Source of the DNA: Periconia sp. R9002
Taxonomy: Eukaryota > Ascomycota > Dothideomycetes > Pleosporales > Periconiaceae
Direction: 5' to 3'
NCBI GenBank assembly: GCA_023627715.1
Contig: JAMAHW010000027.1
Location: 349,345-413,344 of the forward strand
Length of the DNA stretch: 64,000 nt
Each line of letters opens with the position of its first letter. Within the stretch, counting starts at the first letter, position 1. The translations under genes were made by a program, and so were the position numbers. The notes beneath the pieces were generated by a model, which saw only the letters and a list, made by a program, of their open reading frames with translations, did no database searches and had not been told where the DNA came from. Shown piece by piece: positions 44,481 through 55,227 of the stretch.

Positions 44481-46871
44481 ATGACCATGTCAATGTACGC
44501 CGAATTTGACGAATTAGGCTATTGGGATATGATGTATAGCAATGCAACTTCCACGAATGTGGAATCGAAGCAGGAGGGTAGCCTCTGGGCTCCTCATTCA
44601 CCAATATCATCATTTCAGACTCCTTCTACGACAATGTCAAAGACAAATAGTACGAATGACTCGGTAGACTCTGAAGAATATTTAGCAGACAATTACTACC
44701 CATTTCATCCCGATACGATTTTGACGGCTGACGATGAAATGCTTTTATTGCACGTAGACCCTCTTTCGCCGGATATCGAAACCCGGATGAAAACGATTGT
44801 TACTCCTTCTCAGCCTAGCCTTGCGGACTCACCTCCTTTGATCCACAAGTCTGGATATTCATATGTATACCCCCACAATATGGGGACAAGGGAGGATTCA
44901 AACAGATCTGGTCACTCCCATTCATATGCAGATACGGCGAACATAGTTGGCGCAGGGGTAAGGCCTTCAGCATATCCCTATTCGCTGCCTTCTGGAAGAC
45001 AGACGGATTCGGCGGTTCAGTTGGGGAGAGAAAGCAATGAAGACAAGTGCAGCGCTGATACTAAATCAAATACCATCATTTGCGGAAAAACAGTTGGGAA
45101 CGGACAGGTCAGGGGGTGCGATCAAAACTCCGTCGACTCACTGCAGCATGTGGATCTCTCCTCGCAGCCACGCTATGAAGTCGATTCTCCTAGCAGCACC
45201 ACGGGCAGTCCGCAATGCTCAAATCCTACGGAGGGCGACCATGAAAACGACGGTGCAACGTACGAAAGGCAAGATAGTGACGAAAATCGGCCATCTCCGT
45301 GCGAAAGTTGTGCTTCTGGAGATCATAGACCTGAGCTCTCGGACCTTGACGTTGACTGGATATTACGAAATGCTCTTAGCAAAATCAAGGAGATGCTGTT
45401 GGAGGAATTAGTGCGCTTTGCTGAAGCGGCCCCTACAGATGGGTCAGATCAGTCAGGATCAAGAAAACGGACTAGGGAGCCATCACCGCCTCCTTCATCT
45501 TCTGCGTCCCTTGACCCGTACAGGCGTCGACCGCAAAAGCGTGTACGTCGCACTGAGAAGGGATTTGGAGATGATGGAGAGTCAGACGACAATAACGAAC
45601 AAAGCGGCAAGTTACAAAAGCCATCGAATCTAATCTTACGGCGCCTAAGGTGTCCATTCAATCAACGCGAGCCGGAGAAATTCAACCGGACCGCATGTAA
45701 AGGCGGAGGCTTCACGGACATTGCTAAGCTGAAGGACCACATCAAGAGAGTACACCTCCAACCATTACGGTGCCAGCGGTGCTGGGAAGAAATGGAATCA
45801 GATGAAGCATATGCGGTTCACCTCCAGGCAGAAGTGGTCTGCAACAAACAGAGCGAGCCTGTCGACGATCGTCTGCCGCGTTCGATACTGAAGCGTCTCG
45901 ATTTCAAGAAACCTCCCTACGCAAAAGCGAAAGATGCCGATGAGAAATGGCGCATCATGTACTCAGTGCTTTTCCCAGACGATGCCGATATTCCATCGCC
46001 TTATAGTCCAAATAGCTTCACGTCAAAACAACAGCAGATACTTTACGATGCTCTGGAAGAGGAGTTGATCAAGAAGATGACACCCGCATTCGAACCTATC
46101 ATCGAAGACATCAAGCGGAGCATCCCGTCGATTATAGAGAACTACAGGGCGAGGCTGTTGCAGGCAGCTTCAGAAACTCCTAGCAGCAATGCCGCTTGCA
46201 GTCTTGGGGACTCAGATCGTGACAGCAAGAATCGACAACTGGCTTCCCCTCCAAACAGCGACACGTCGACTTCCAAAGACGCTTCGCAGGCGGCTAAAAA
46301 TGGGCCGGCCCGTCAGTTTTGCGTCTCAATTGCAGACACTAGTTTCGGTGGTACACAGGAGCCACATGAAGCATCTTCTCCAGGAATAATTCCTGGAGGT
46401 GGATCCTCCGGAACCAGTGCTGGTCGCGGCGATGAAGAATACCGAATCCAAAATTTCAGCCACATTGCCCAAACCTCTGATTACTTGTCACCATATGCTC
46501 CGCTTCCCGAGAAATCTCAGCAGACCTTTCCGCAGATTGCAAAAAGTCGAAGTGGCCCTGGACAAGCCCTAGAGACCATCCTCCAGAGTCAACTGCCCAC
46601 TTCGATTGCTCAGAGTGACCAAGCTTCACAAAAGTATCTTAATAGTGGTCATCACGCCATGGGAAGTTCTGTTCATGTGTCGAACAACCAAGAATTGTCC
46701 ACTTCCCAGGACGTTCCCTTCTCATCATTAAACTACGACGATATCTTCATGGTGCCGGATGAATTCGATGCGACTACGGCGTTTGGGATGTATCCCACTT
46801 TCCCCAGTTCCAATCCATTACATGATGGCCTTGACTTGGAATCGACAGAAAATTGGGTCTACGACCCTTGA
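44481..46871 (+). CDS. Large fungal C2H2 zinc-finger protein (putative regulator)
   Basis: A single-exon gene for 796 residues from ATG 44481, preferred over the adjacent TTG. The first ~390 residues are acidic, Ser-rich and disordered, with a basic patch (DPYRRRPQKRVRR) that can act as a nuclear signal. A finger begins at C391 (RCPFN ... C406) and continues GGGFTDIAKLKDHIKRVH, followed by a second partial unit LRCQRCWEEM ... VHLQAEVVC. This pair is a known fungal layout in which the second finger ends in Cys rather than His. A conserved segment DEKWRIMYSVLFPDDADIPSPY follows, then a helical stretch and a long disordered tail. Members are mostly uncharacterised; DNA binding is plausible. It may act on the adjacent transporter gene. 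Confidence 0.78.
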   Translation: MTMSMYAEFDELGYWDMMYSNATSTNVESKQEGSLWAPHSPISSFQTPSTTMSKTNSTNDSVDSEEYLADNYYPFHPDTILTADDEMLLLHVDPLSPDIETRMKTIVTPSQPSLADSPPLIHKSGYSYVYPHNMGTREDSNRSGHSHSYADTANIVGAGVRPSAYPYSLPSGRQTDSAVQLGRESNEDKCSADTKSNTIICGKTVGNGQVRGCDQNSVDSLQHVDLSSQPRYEVDSPSSTTGSPQCSNPTEGDHENDGATYERQDSDENRPSPCESCASGDHRPELSDLDVDWILRNALSKIKEMLLEELVRFAEAAPTDGSDQSGSRKRTREPSPPPSSSASLDPYRRRPQKRVRRTEKGFGDDGESDDNNEQSGKLQKPSNLILRRLRCPFNQREPEKFNRTACKGGGFTDIAKLKDHIKRVHLQPLRCQRCWEEMESDEAYAVHLQAEVVCNKQSEPVDDRLPRSILKRLDFKKPPYAKAKDADEKWRIMYSVLFPDDADIPSPYSPNSFTSKQQQILYDALEEELIKKMTPAFEPIIEDIKRSIPSIIENYRARLLQAASETPSSNAACSLGDSDRDSKNRQLASPPNSDTSTSKDASQAAKNGPARQFCVSIADTSFGGTQEPHEASSPGIIPGGGSSGTSAGRGDEEYRIQNFSHIAQTSDYLSPYAPLPEKSQQTFPQIAKSRSGPGQALETILQSQLPTSIAQSDQASQKYLNSGHHAMGSSVHVSNNQELSTSQDVPFSSLNYDDIFMVPDEFDATTAFGMYPTFPSSNPLHDGLDLESTENWVYDP

Positions 46872-47999
46872 ACGTCATATCCCCTTTGTAACTACTACAA
46901 TCAAGACACCGCACCGCCCAGGACAGAATCGTATAGCCCCCGCCGCCAAAGATGAAAGAGCGCTATCCGAAGAGACCATATTGAGAATCAAGAAGAGAAT
47001 CAGAATACCCTTGGCTTGAAATATCAAAAGAAACAGCATAGTGCTCGGTCATACTACAGGGAGTGGGGTTAACAGCCTTCACTAAACCCTGCTTGCTTGC
47101 TATAGCGATCAATTGATACAGTAGCAATCGGAGATTAGTACCGACACCTATAGTATGGCAGCAAAGAAACAATGAAACCTGAATTGAAACTATGACCCAC
47201 AGCCGATGTGGATTCCACACTTCCAGAACCATCGACGCTCCATGACGGGTACAATAGTTTGTTCACACTAGGCACCACACGCGCGCGTGATCAAGCGACC
47301 AGGGCATCAATGTCGCATCAGGCCCCAGGGGTAGCAATTGGGCCGTAAATTCACCTTTAATAAGGCTCTGGGGATCGGCGATGGAATTGATCTTAATTGT
47401 ACGAGTCTGTACACGCCGAGCTTTGTTTTGATGAGAAAGGAGAGAGGACAGACACATGTTCACTCCTCCTATTGATGTTCTACAGCACATTGGTACATGT
47501 GTGCATTGTATGCACGATTTCTACGCGAGGTTCCTGCAGGGCTATCGATCCTACGCACAAAAGACGAAAAACCAAAGGTCAGAGAATGTTCGAGATGAGA
47601 TGAAGTCGAGAGGGACGGTTGGCAATACCCCGGGCGCCGAGGTAGCGGGGATCTAGCAACAAGCCAAGCTAACGCAAAGCGGGAAGGTAGCTAGCTAGGG
47701 TAGCTCTGGGAGCTCTCCAAGGAAATTCACCTCTCCACATGGCGGCACGAGCACGAGGACCCCCCGCTACACCGCCCTGCCCTTCCCCGCAAAAAAATTC
47801 ATTCGGGAAGGCTTTAAAGCCCTTTTGCCTGGTTCTTCTCACCATGCACATGCACACCTGCCCGCTTGTGCTGCCCGCCTTCGCTGCCCCCTCCCTCCCC
47901 CAGATTCGCGGATAAGAAGAGCGAGCGACCCCACTCGGCGCCTCCTGCCTTGAGACCAGTCCTCCTCTTCCTCCTTCTCGACACACATCCCATACCACA
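46872..47999. other. Intergenic region, no gene seen
   Basis: 1.1 kb between two plus-strand genes. The last 250 bp are C-rich and likely form the leader of the sugar transporter. No gene is seen on either strand. Confidence 0.45.
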
Positions 48000-49868
48000 A
48001 TGGCCGAGAAGGACATCCAACCCGTCGAGGCCGAGGCCGAGAACCTAGATAACGCCGTCCCGCACGTCTCTGGCACCGACCACGCCAAAGCCAGCGCAAA
48101 GGTCATCAACGATGCTCGTCTCGCTACCGATAAGGAACACTCAATGTCCCTCATGCAGGGCATCAAGCTGTACCCAAAAGCCATTGGATGGTCCGTCCTC
48201 ATCAGTACCTGCATCGCCATGGAAGGCTACGACGTGTGCCTGCTGTCCAACTTCTTCGGCTTCCCCGAGTTCAAAAAGAAGTACGGCCAGCAGCTTCCCG
48301 ACGGCTCCTGGGAGATTCCCGCGGCCTGGCAGGCTGGTTTGCAGAACGGCGTCACCGTCGGTGAAATCTTCGGCCTCATGATCAACGGCTGGGTTAGCGA
48401 GCGCTTTGGATACCGGTATACCGTCATGTCGTGTTTGACCTTGATCATCGCCTTTACCGCCATCTTCTTCACCGCACAGTCCGTCGAGCACTTGCTGGTT
48501 GCTGAGATCCTTTGCGGGGTACCATGGGGTGTCTTTCAAACCTTGACCATCACATATGCCTCTGAGGTGTGCCCGGTCGCGCTGCGTGGATACCGTGAGT
48601 TCTTTTGTACGCATATATGGCCAGTCATTTTTGACTAATTGGGATAAACAGTTACAACCTATGTCAACTTCTGCTGGGGACTCGGCCAGACTATAGGTAT
48701 TGGTGTCATCCGTGCCATGCTTTCGCGGAACGACGAATGGTCCTACAGAATCCCTTATGCCCTGCAATGGTGAGTTAGTTTTATTCGAGAACAGAATAGC
48801 ATCAAGACAGCACATGACATCCTGGTGTTTCAAGAATTTCCTCTTAAACAATGCTAATCCATACCCAGGATGTGGCCCGTTCCTTTGCTGATAGGCGTTT
48901 ACCTCGCACCAGAGTCGCCATGGTGGCTCGTCCGCCGTGGCCGCCTCGACGATGCGAAGAAATCGCTGCTCCGCCTTACCAGTCTCAACCGCGAAACCGA
49001 CTTCAACGCCGATGAAACCGTAGCCATGATGGTGCACACAACGTCTCTCGAGGAGAAAATCACTCGCGGTGCCAGCTACCTCGACTGCTTCAAAGGCACG
49101 GATCTGCGCCGCACCGAAATCGTCTGCATGGCCTGGGCGATCCAAAACCTCAGCGGCAACGCCTTCTCGGGCTACTCGTCCTACTTCCTTCAGCAAGCCG
49201 GCCTCCCGCCCTCGACCTCCTACGACTTCGCCCTTGGCCAATACGGTATCAATATGGCGGGCGTCATCGGATCCTGGTGGCTCATGAAAGCCGGTCTCGG
49301 TCGCCGCACCCTCTACGTCGGCGGGCTGTGCGGTCTTTGCACCATGCTCTTCATCATGGGCTTCCTGGGGCTCGTCCCCGCGTCACACCGCGATCAGGGC
49401 GCTATGGCCACAGGCTCTATGATGATCGTGTGGGCCATGTTCTACCAGCTCACGGTTGGCACCGTATGCTATTCCCTCGTTGCCGAGCTCTCGACGCGCC
49501 GCCTGCAGATCAAAACCGTCGTCCTGGGCCGCAATCTCTACAACATTGTCGGCATCGTCTGCAACGTCGTCACTCCTTACATGCTCAACCCGGGCGAACT
49601 TAACTGGAGAAACTACACCGGCTTCTTCTGGGCCGGCATCTGCTTCTTCTGCATCGTCTACACGTACTTCCGCCTCCCCGAGCCCCATGGCCGCACGTTC
49701 GCCGAGCTCGATCTGCTGTTTGAGAAGGGCATTCCCGCCCGCAAATTCAAGAGCACCAAAATCGATGTGTTTGAGGATATGGGGTATACGGATACCAAGC
49801 TTTTCCAGGAGTATGAGAAGGGCATGGACGGGGGCAGCGCGGATGAGTTGGTTGCGAAGACCGTGTGA
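48000..49868 (+). CDS. MFS sugar transporter, alpha-glucoside (maltose permease) type
   Basis: Three exons, 48000..48594, 48652..48769 and 48869..49868, encode 570 residues. Introns are 57 and 99 nt. Sugar-porter signatures are seen: the first loop ISTCIAMEGYDVCLLSNFFG, GLMINGWVSERFGYRYT, the mid loop PESPWWLVRRGRLDDAKKSL, and the C-terminal PEPHGRTFAELDLLFEKGIP. The segment ALRGYLTTYVNFCWGLGQTIGIGV matches fungal maltose and alpha-glucoside proton symporters. It therefore most likely imports maltose-like disaccharides across the plasma membrane. No maltase or MAL regulator is adjacent, so the substrate is only inferred. Codon use is strongly C-ending in the exons, suggesting good expression. 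Confidence 0.92.
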
Positions 49869-50959
49869 GCTATGATTAAGAAATACGTGTAGTACGAGCG
49901 AGTTATTTAGTCAGAAATAATTTTTAACGCTTATGATGATGAACGATGAGACGGCAGTGGTGGAAGTGATTGGGACCACCGCACATGCATCCACGCGCGT
50001 ATCCCTTCCTCATACATACATAGAAACGCCCAATACAATACAAGACACCTAAGTAATGTTTAACCAAGACTCTCACCTCCTCTTGCCTACAAGAAAGTAA
50101 TTGATGAAGCAACGCATGGGCGTTTGTCCACTGGCAAGACAACCAGTAAAAATCACTCGCAAGAAAGTTCGCCAAACAAAAAATCCACCTCTCTCTCACC
50201 TTCACCTTCACGCACGTCGGTCGCGGTCGTCGCACAGCACCACGCTAATCCCAATCCGGCTAGTCTTATAAATGCCACCAAGGCATATATAAACGCTGTC
50301 GCTCCCTCCGTCCTACACTTCTTTTATTTTCGACTCAATAATCTCCCTTCTTTATTCTTTCTTACCTTTGCTCACACACCCATGGGCCGCTGCTCCGGTG
50401 CGGGGATTTCACGCCTATGGTCCAACCCCATGGGGCCACGCCTAGGCCATGTAATCCACGATTCGAGACGATACGGACGTGAGCGACGGTCCTCTTGCAC
50501 TTCACTTTCTTCATTCTTTTTACCTTTGCTCACACACCCATGGGCCACTGCTCCGGTGCGGGGATTGCACGCCTATGGTCCAACCCCATATAGCTGTGCT
50601 AGGGGCCACGCCTAGGCTATGTAATCCACGAGTCGAATCGATACGGACGTGAGCGACGGTCCTCATACCTCTATACCCGGTTGTTGTTATTTTTTTTTTC
50701 ATTGGCGTTCCTGGGCCCTGAGCGGGCTCGGCTCGTTGAGGAAGAGCTGCACAATTTAAATCAGAGCAATCTTAGGATATTGATTCTACCAATATCCTTC
50801 GCATAATCACGCATTTGAACACATGTCAGTAAGAGAAGCATCGAACACGAACATTCATTTTGTACAGCTACATGAGTAATACATCGCGAAGGTTCTAGAA
50901 ATGGCAGAAATGCCCTCCGATCATTCGCACAGGCACGACCCCCAACTCCAACCAAGAGA
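49869..50959. other. Convergent intergenic region with tandem duplication
   Basis: 1.1 kb between the sugar-transporter stop and the F-box gene stop. It contains the two-copy duplication described separately and a T-run near 50688-50699. No gene was seen. Confidence 0.5.
50348..50664. repeat. Diverged tandem duplication, two copies of about 150 bp
   Basis: Copy 1 spans about 50348-50494 and copy 2 about 50502-50664. Shared blocks include CCTTTGCTCACACACCCATG, GCCTATGGTCCAACCCCAT and ATACGGACGTGAGCGACGGT. Copy 2 has a short insertion (about 14 nt) after the CCCCAT block and scattered substitutions. It is a non-coding, direct duplication. Confidence 0.92.
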
Positions 50960-52498
50960 TCATTCAACATTGTATACAAAACAGTGGGGCTTTGGTACGA
51001 CTGGTTGTAACTGATTACCCGGTCTGTAGCGTGAGTGTCTCATCCATAAATGTACATGCCTCATCTTATCATTGAGTAGCATACCAATGACCTCATCCGC
51101 AGCAATACCAAGGTTGTTCCCAATCAGTTGAGCTGTCCTTGTCTGAGGAGGAGGAAACACCAATACCACGTCAGTTAAATCCCAGAGGCCTTGAAGCGAT
51201 CTCATAAAGAGTGTGGCCCGCCTTTTCTGGTCTTTCGTCATCTTCCCAGCCGCAATGATACTCGTAAACGACGACATCTGGAGTCCAATACGCCGCAGAA
51301 AAGGCAAGTTTTTGACGATGGGCTCTGTGGAAACCAACGGAAAGTCTAGATCTGCTGCCGAGAACTCGAAAGTTTCTAAGAGGGGATGTTTGGCGGTAAT
51401 GTCTTCCAGATTGAGGCTCCATTTAGTGCAAACATGGACCTTCAAGTGCTTCAAGCCGGAGAACGAGGTCAGGAAATTCTCGATGTTGTTTTCGCTTCCA
51501 TACCAGACCGGCTCTTGAAGGTGCCACATCTCGCAGTTGAAGGATTCGAGAGCAGTCTCAGACGGACTCTTCATGAAGTACTGGAAGAGAACGGGAAGGT
51601 TCGAGCAGTCCCGAATGCTCAACCTTTGCACGGACGAGAGATCGAGGGAAGGAAAGTCCGACCAGCCAAGCGTCTCGAAATCAAACCCTGTGAGATATAG
51701 GCTTTTGAGCTTGAAAAGCTCAGATTCCAAGACAAAGGGGGACATTGCATTGCCTAGGGATGCGTCGCCGGCTTTGTTGCCTCTAAACTCGACCTCGTCC
51801 CATCCGTTTCGAAGTCCTAGGCCCTTGATGAGGTTTTCGAAAACTTCGTATGACGTTCCGTCAACATGGTAGTCAGCACATGGATTCTGTTGTTCTCCTT
51901 GTGCCTGTATCTGCAGCAAATTGCGCTTAGCTAATTTTCCATACGCAGCATTCTGGACCTTCGTCTTCAAAAGAACAGTAGCGCTCAAAGAATCAGCAGC
52001 TTCTTGATCAACATCGTCCGTGTTCTGACGAGGAAGAAGAACTTCCCGAAGACTTTCCGTCCAATTCCCCGGGCAATGAAGAAACGCCTCCGCCAACCTT
52101 CTACACGACTTATTATCCAAACGGCATTTCTGAAGACGCAACGCTACAAGGGGTCGGAGGCGTATCGCTTCCAGTACATCCCGGAACATTTCTTGCGATT
52201 CAAAACCATCTCCAGTCCAAAGCGTAACTTCTCTAGCGTACTGTGCTAGCTTCGAGCATATTCCCTGCTGTTTCTCTGCGTTAACGTGTGTTGGGTTGTG
52301 AAGTTGCAGCTCCACCTTCTCCCAGAGGATAGGTGCCACTATCTGCATAAAGCCCGTGGAAGCTGCAGCCAACCTGGCTCGAGAACCATTGTCTAGCTGG
52401 ATTCTGGGTTAGCTAGCTACGGAACTCGGTACGATGGATCTGCCTACCATTTTCACCACCTCGATTACGAGTTCGTTTGGAAGGTCGGTGAAGGACAT
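50960..52498 (-). CDS. F-box protein (LRR-like C-terminus)
   Basis: The 495-residue protein is built from exon 1 (52498..52448, 17 codons) and exon 2 (52396..50960), with a 51-nt intron carrying a GCTAAC branch point. The intron splits the F-box: MSFTDLPNELVIEVVKM joins LDNGSRARLAAASTGFMQ, then APILWEKVEL. This would contact SKP1 of an SCF ubiquitin ligase. Downstream are irregular leucine-rich units (LVALRLQKCRLDNKSCRRL, LFKLKSLYLTGFDFETLG, VQRLSIRDCSNLPVL, LKHLKVHVCTKWSLNLEDI) that resemble the degenerate LRR region of fungal F-box proteins. The target is unknown. The start at 52498 is the only ATG that leads straight into the F-box. Confidence 0.82.
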
Positions 52499-53484
52499 GG
52501 CTCTCTTCTCTGCAGCGACGAAGTGCTTGTAGACAAGGGTGTGAACTCGAACTGGCCCGGGTTGAACAACTAGACGGGTAAGTAGTCGGGCGGAGTACTC
52601 AAAACCAAAACCTCGCAACGCAGAGTAGACAGAAAGCGGTACCTAAAGCAAGGTACAAACGGGCCGCACTCTCCGCTCTCACCACATTTCTCTCACCTCC
52701 TCTCACCTACCAATCTACCGCTCACTCTCTCACCTACGCCGTTCTCCCACCACCAACTCTATTACCTCATCTCCCTTCACCCCATCTACCGTACCCTCAA
52801 AGTCAAACCCCATGGTCTCAACCAATCCTTCGCGCGTTAGCGCCTAGTGAGGATGGGAGTCACACTTCCCGCAGTACCTACCTTCGCGAAAATGCAAACA
52901 AACGCTTTGACGTGTTCAATTGATACGCTAGTGGAGCTGCGTTTGTCGACCAAACCCCGCGGCAAGAAAGTGAGTGAGGAACCTATATACACTAATCTCC
53001 CGCGCATCGCAATCGTGCTTTCTAAAAGTGTAAATACAGAGGAATGATCCCATCCATTCTGCAACGACGAGGAAGTGACGTGTAAAATTTCACATTTTGC
53101 CTCTCAACTTCAAACACGTCGATGTGAAAAAGTTTTATGTATCTACGACTCCTTTTTTTTTCAAGCGGTTCCCACACCTGCACTATTATATGAGAAAAAA
53201 GGGTGAAAGGGTAAAGTTGGTTCTTTTTGGGAGATGTGGAGAGCGGGATAGGAGGAAGGAGATTTATATAGATTAGGATTGCTTTATGGTGTGGGGTAGG
53301 TGGTTGCCGTGTAAGCAACTTATCAGAATTAGTGGGATAGAATATATAAAGGGAGACATCTGAGAACGAAAAACTGCAGTAGCGTGTCTTGAGAAGCTCT
53401 ATGGAGACCCGGCACCACATTGTATAGGTTGTAGGTGGTGGAGGGCAATTGACAGTGTCTCAACAGGTGAAATCAGATAGGCGG

Positions 53485-53506
53485 GGGCATATATATATAT
53501 ATGCCC
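53485..53506. repeat. GGGC-(AT)7-GCCC palindrome
   Basis: A perfect 22-bp palindrome of seven AT steps capped by GGGC and GCCC. AT tracts of this kind extrude easily as cruciforms. It is 275 bp from the larger palindrome. Confidence 0.85.
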
Positions 53507-53780
53507 TACCCTGGGAGCAAACATCAGAGGTGGTCTTGTGACTGGGGTATCAAGCCAACACATTGCAGTGCCGTTCAGTGTATAACGAGAGCTCCGCCGA
53601 AAAGCTAGAGATGTCGCTGTGTATGTAGGAGATTGTACGATACACGCATCGATGCTATAACTGATTGATGCATTATGAATGGCTAGACGAACTGGATGAC
53701 TTTTACGTGCGGTTATAGTAGTCGACTCGGTTTACTCACTGAATGCGGATAATGTACGTACTAGACCATTACATGCTGCA

Positions 53781-53840
53781 CTATGCTCGATTAGTGTGAA
53801 ATCCTGAACGCGTTCAAGATTTCACACTAATCGAGCATAG
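53781..53840. repeat. 60-bp near-perfect palindrome without spacer
   Basis: The arm at 53781-53810 (starts CTATGCTCGATTAGTG, ends CCTGAACG) pairs with 53811-53840 (starts CGTTCAAG, ends ATCGAGCATAG). Only one of 30 pairs mismatches and there is no loop at the centre AACGCGTT. It lies 116 bp past the stop of the minus-strand SEC14-like gene. I see no matching direct flanks that would mark a transposon target duplication. Confidence 0.95.
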
Positions 53841-53955
53841 CGCGCCAAATCACATAGACATGCCCACTGTGGGGGGAGTCGTTGGTTGTGCAGGGCCGTG
53901 TATTTAACTAATACAGACTATCTATGAATCTATTTCCTATCCTCTATACTGAAAT

Positions 53956-55227
53956 CTAGCTCTTCGGGGGTACGGATTCTTGCTTTATATCCAACACAGC
54001 GAAAGGGTCGCGTCTGGGTTGATTACCAGACGTCCCGACCGCCACTGCCTTCCTTCGACCATTGCCATCTTCTATCCACTTTAGAGGTCCGCGCGGCAGC
54101 GTGGAGTTGGTTGAACCGGTCCATTGGAGCTCTTGTGCGATTTTCTCATCAAGTGATGGAAGCATGCCGATTTCGTACTTCAATTGCCCGCCCAAAGGTA
54201 CCGGGATATCCGCGGGATCGATGGAAGTTGAGAGCGTGGGTAAGACTTGATCCTTGGTGAGGATGACTAGTTTCTCCGCCGTCCGTGGGTCGAGGAAGTG
54301 TTTGACGATACTCCATATGGTGCTGAAATACGAGGGTGCGTTGCAGATCTCGGGCATGATGTTAGCTAGATACATACATACATATGATCAAGGCGCAAAA
54401 TGATTGATTGATGCTTACATAGACGGTGTCAAGTACTTCAGGGAAACTGGTCGCAAGGATACTGCTCACATTCTGTGCGTAGTTGCGCACACTCAATGCC
54501 TGCTTCACGCCCATAGTGGAGATGTCGACTAGGTACACGGCACTTGAGATTGGGATTTCATGGTTCGGTCTGTCGCGCATGGCTGAACATAGTGGTAAGA
54601 TGAAGCGCACTATCGTATCGTGGAAGGCGAAGGCGCGCTGCATTTGGTTTGGTTCAGCAGATTGTCCGTTTGAGCCCGCGTGCGGCATATCGCTTGTTTT
54701 TTTGTATTCGTTCAATGTTGCTTGGTCGAGGACTGATATATCAAAGGCGAAGATGGGTAGACACCGCTTACTAAGCACGAATCAATTCACAGCTTGCTGA
54801 GAATGCGTTGGGAGCGCTTACTCTCTGCGACCTATCCAGTGGGGATACTTTTGGCTGTGGTTAGTTCTGTACTGTAAGAATAGTGATAGGGACAAACATA
54901 CGATTCGACGCGCGCGTTCGTAGAGGTCGACGTCCATAGCCTCGTAAGTTGCTAGGGCGTTCACTGATTGCCGCGCTGTTGTTGCATCCTTGAGCTGTTG
55001 CGCTGCTGCAGTCGGATCTTTGCCTCGCGCATTGAAAAACCGCCTGCAATTTACCGGCTGGTTAGCATGGTGTTGTTTTCCAGAATAGCGCGCAATGCAA
55101 ACACACACCGTAATGTGGTCTCGTCGATAAGGCCGTCTGCTGCATCTTCCGGCGCGAGCTCGCTAGGCCTGTCACGGAGTGCTTGGTCGTCGCACAATTT
55201 CAAAAACTCAGCGAATGGATCTGACAT
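53956..55227 (-). CDS. SEC14-like CRAL-TRIO lipid-transfer protein
   Basis: A phosphatidylinositol/lipid-transfer-type protein of 343 residues. I derive five exons: 55227..55109, 55043..54902, 54847..54822, 54770..54419, 54348..53956. Exon 3 is a 26-nt micro-exon that supplies YPHWIGRRD, completing the CRAL-TRIO N-terminal boundary YPHWIGRRDKRCLPIFAFD. The lipid-binding domain continues with VYLVDISTMGVKQAL, FPEVLDTVYICNAPSYFSTI (rebuilt by the last junction) and VKHFLDPRTAEKLVIL. The helical N-domain includes LRRFFNARGKDPTAAAQQL. The C-terminal ~60 residues are polar. The family moves phospholipids or sterols between membranes and links lipid supply to Golgi traffic. The cargo cannot be read. 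Two GCTAAC-type branch points support the introns. Confidence 0.85.

Larger units (their letters stand above)
52499..53955. other. Intergenic region with palindromes
   Basis: About 1.45 kb between two minus-strand genes. It carries a 22-bp AT palindrome (53485-53506) and a 60-bp palindrome (53781-53840), both listed. A C/T-rich stretch at 52680-52800 lies just upstream of the F-box gene. No gene was seen. Confidence 0.5.

Noticed and set aside
48141..49241. 366-codon minus-strand reading frame opposite the sugar transporter
   Set aside because: It is an antisense shadow of C-ending codons in the transporter exons and crosses its introns.
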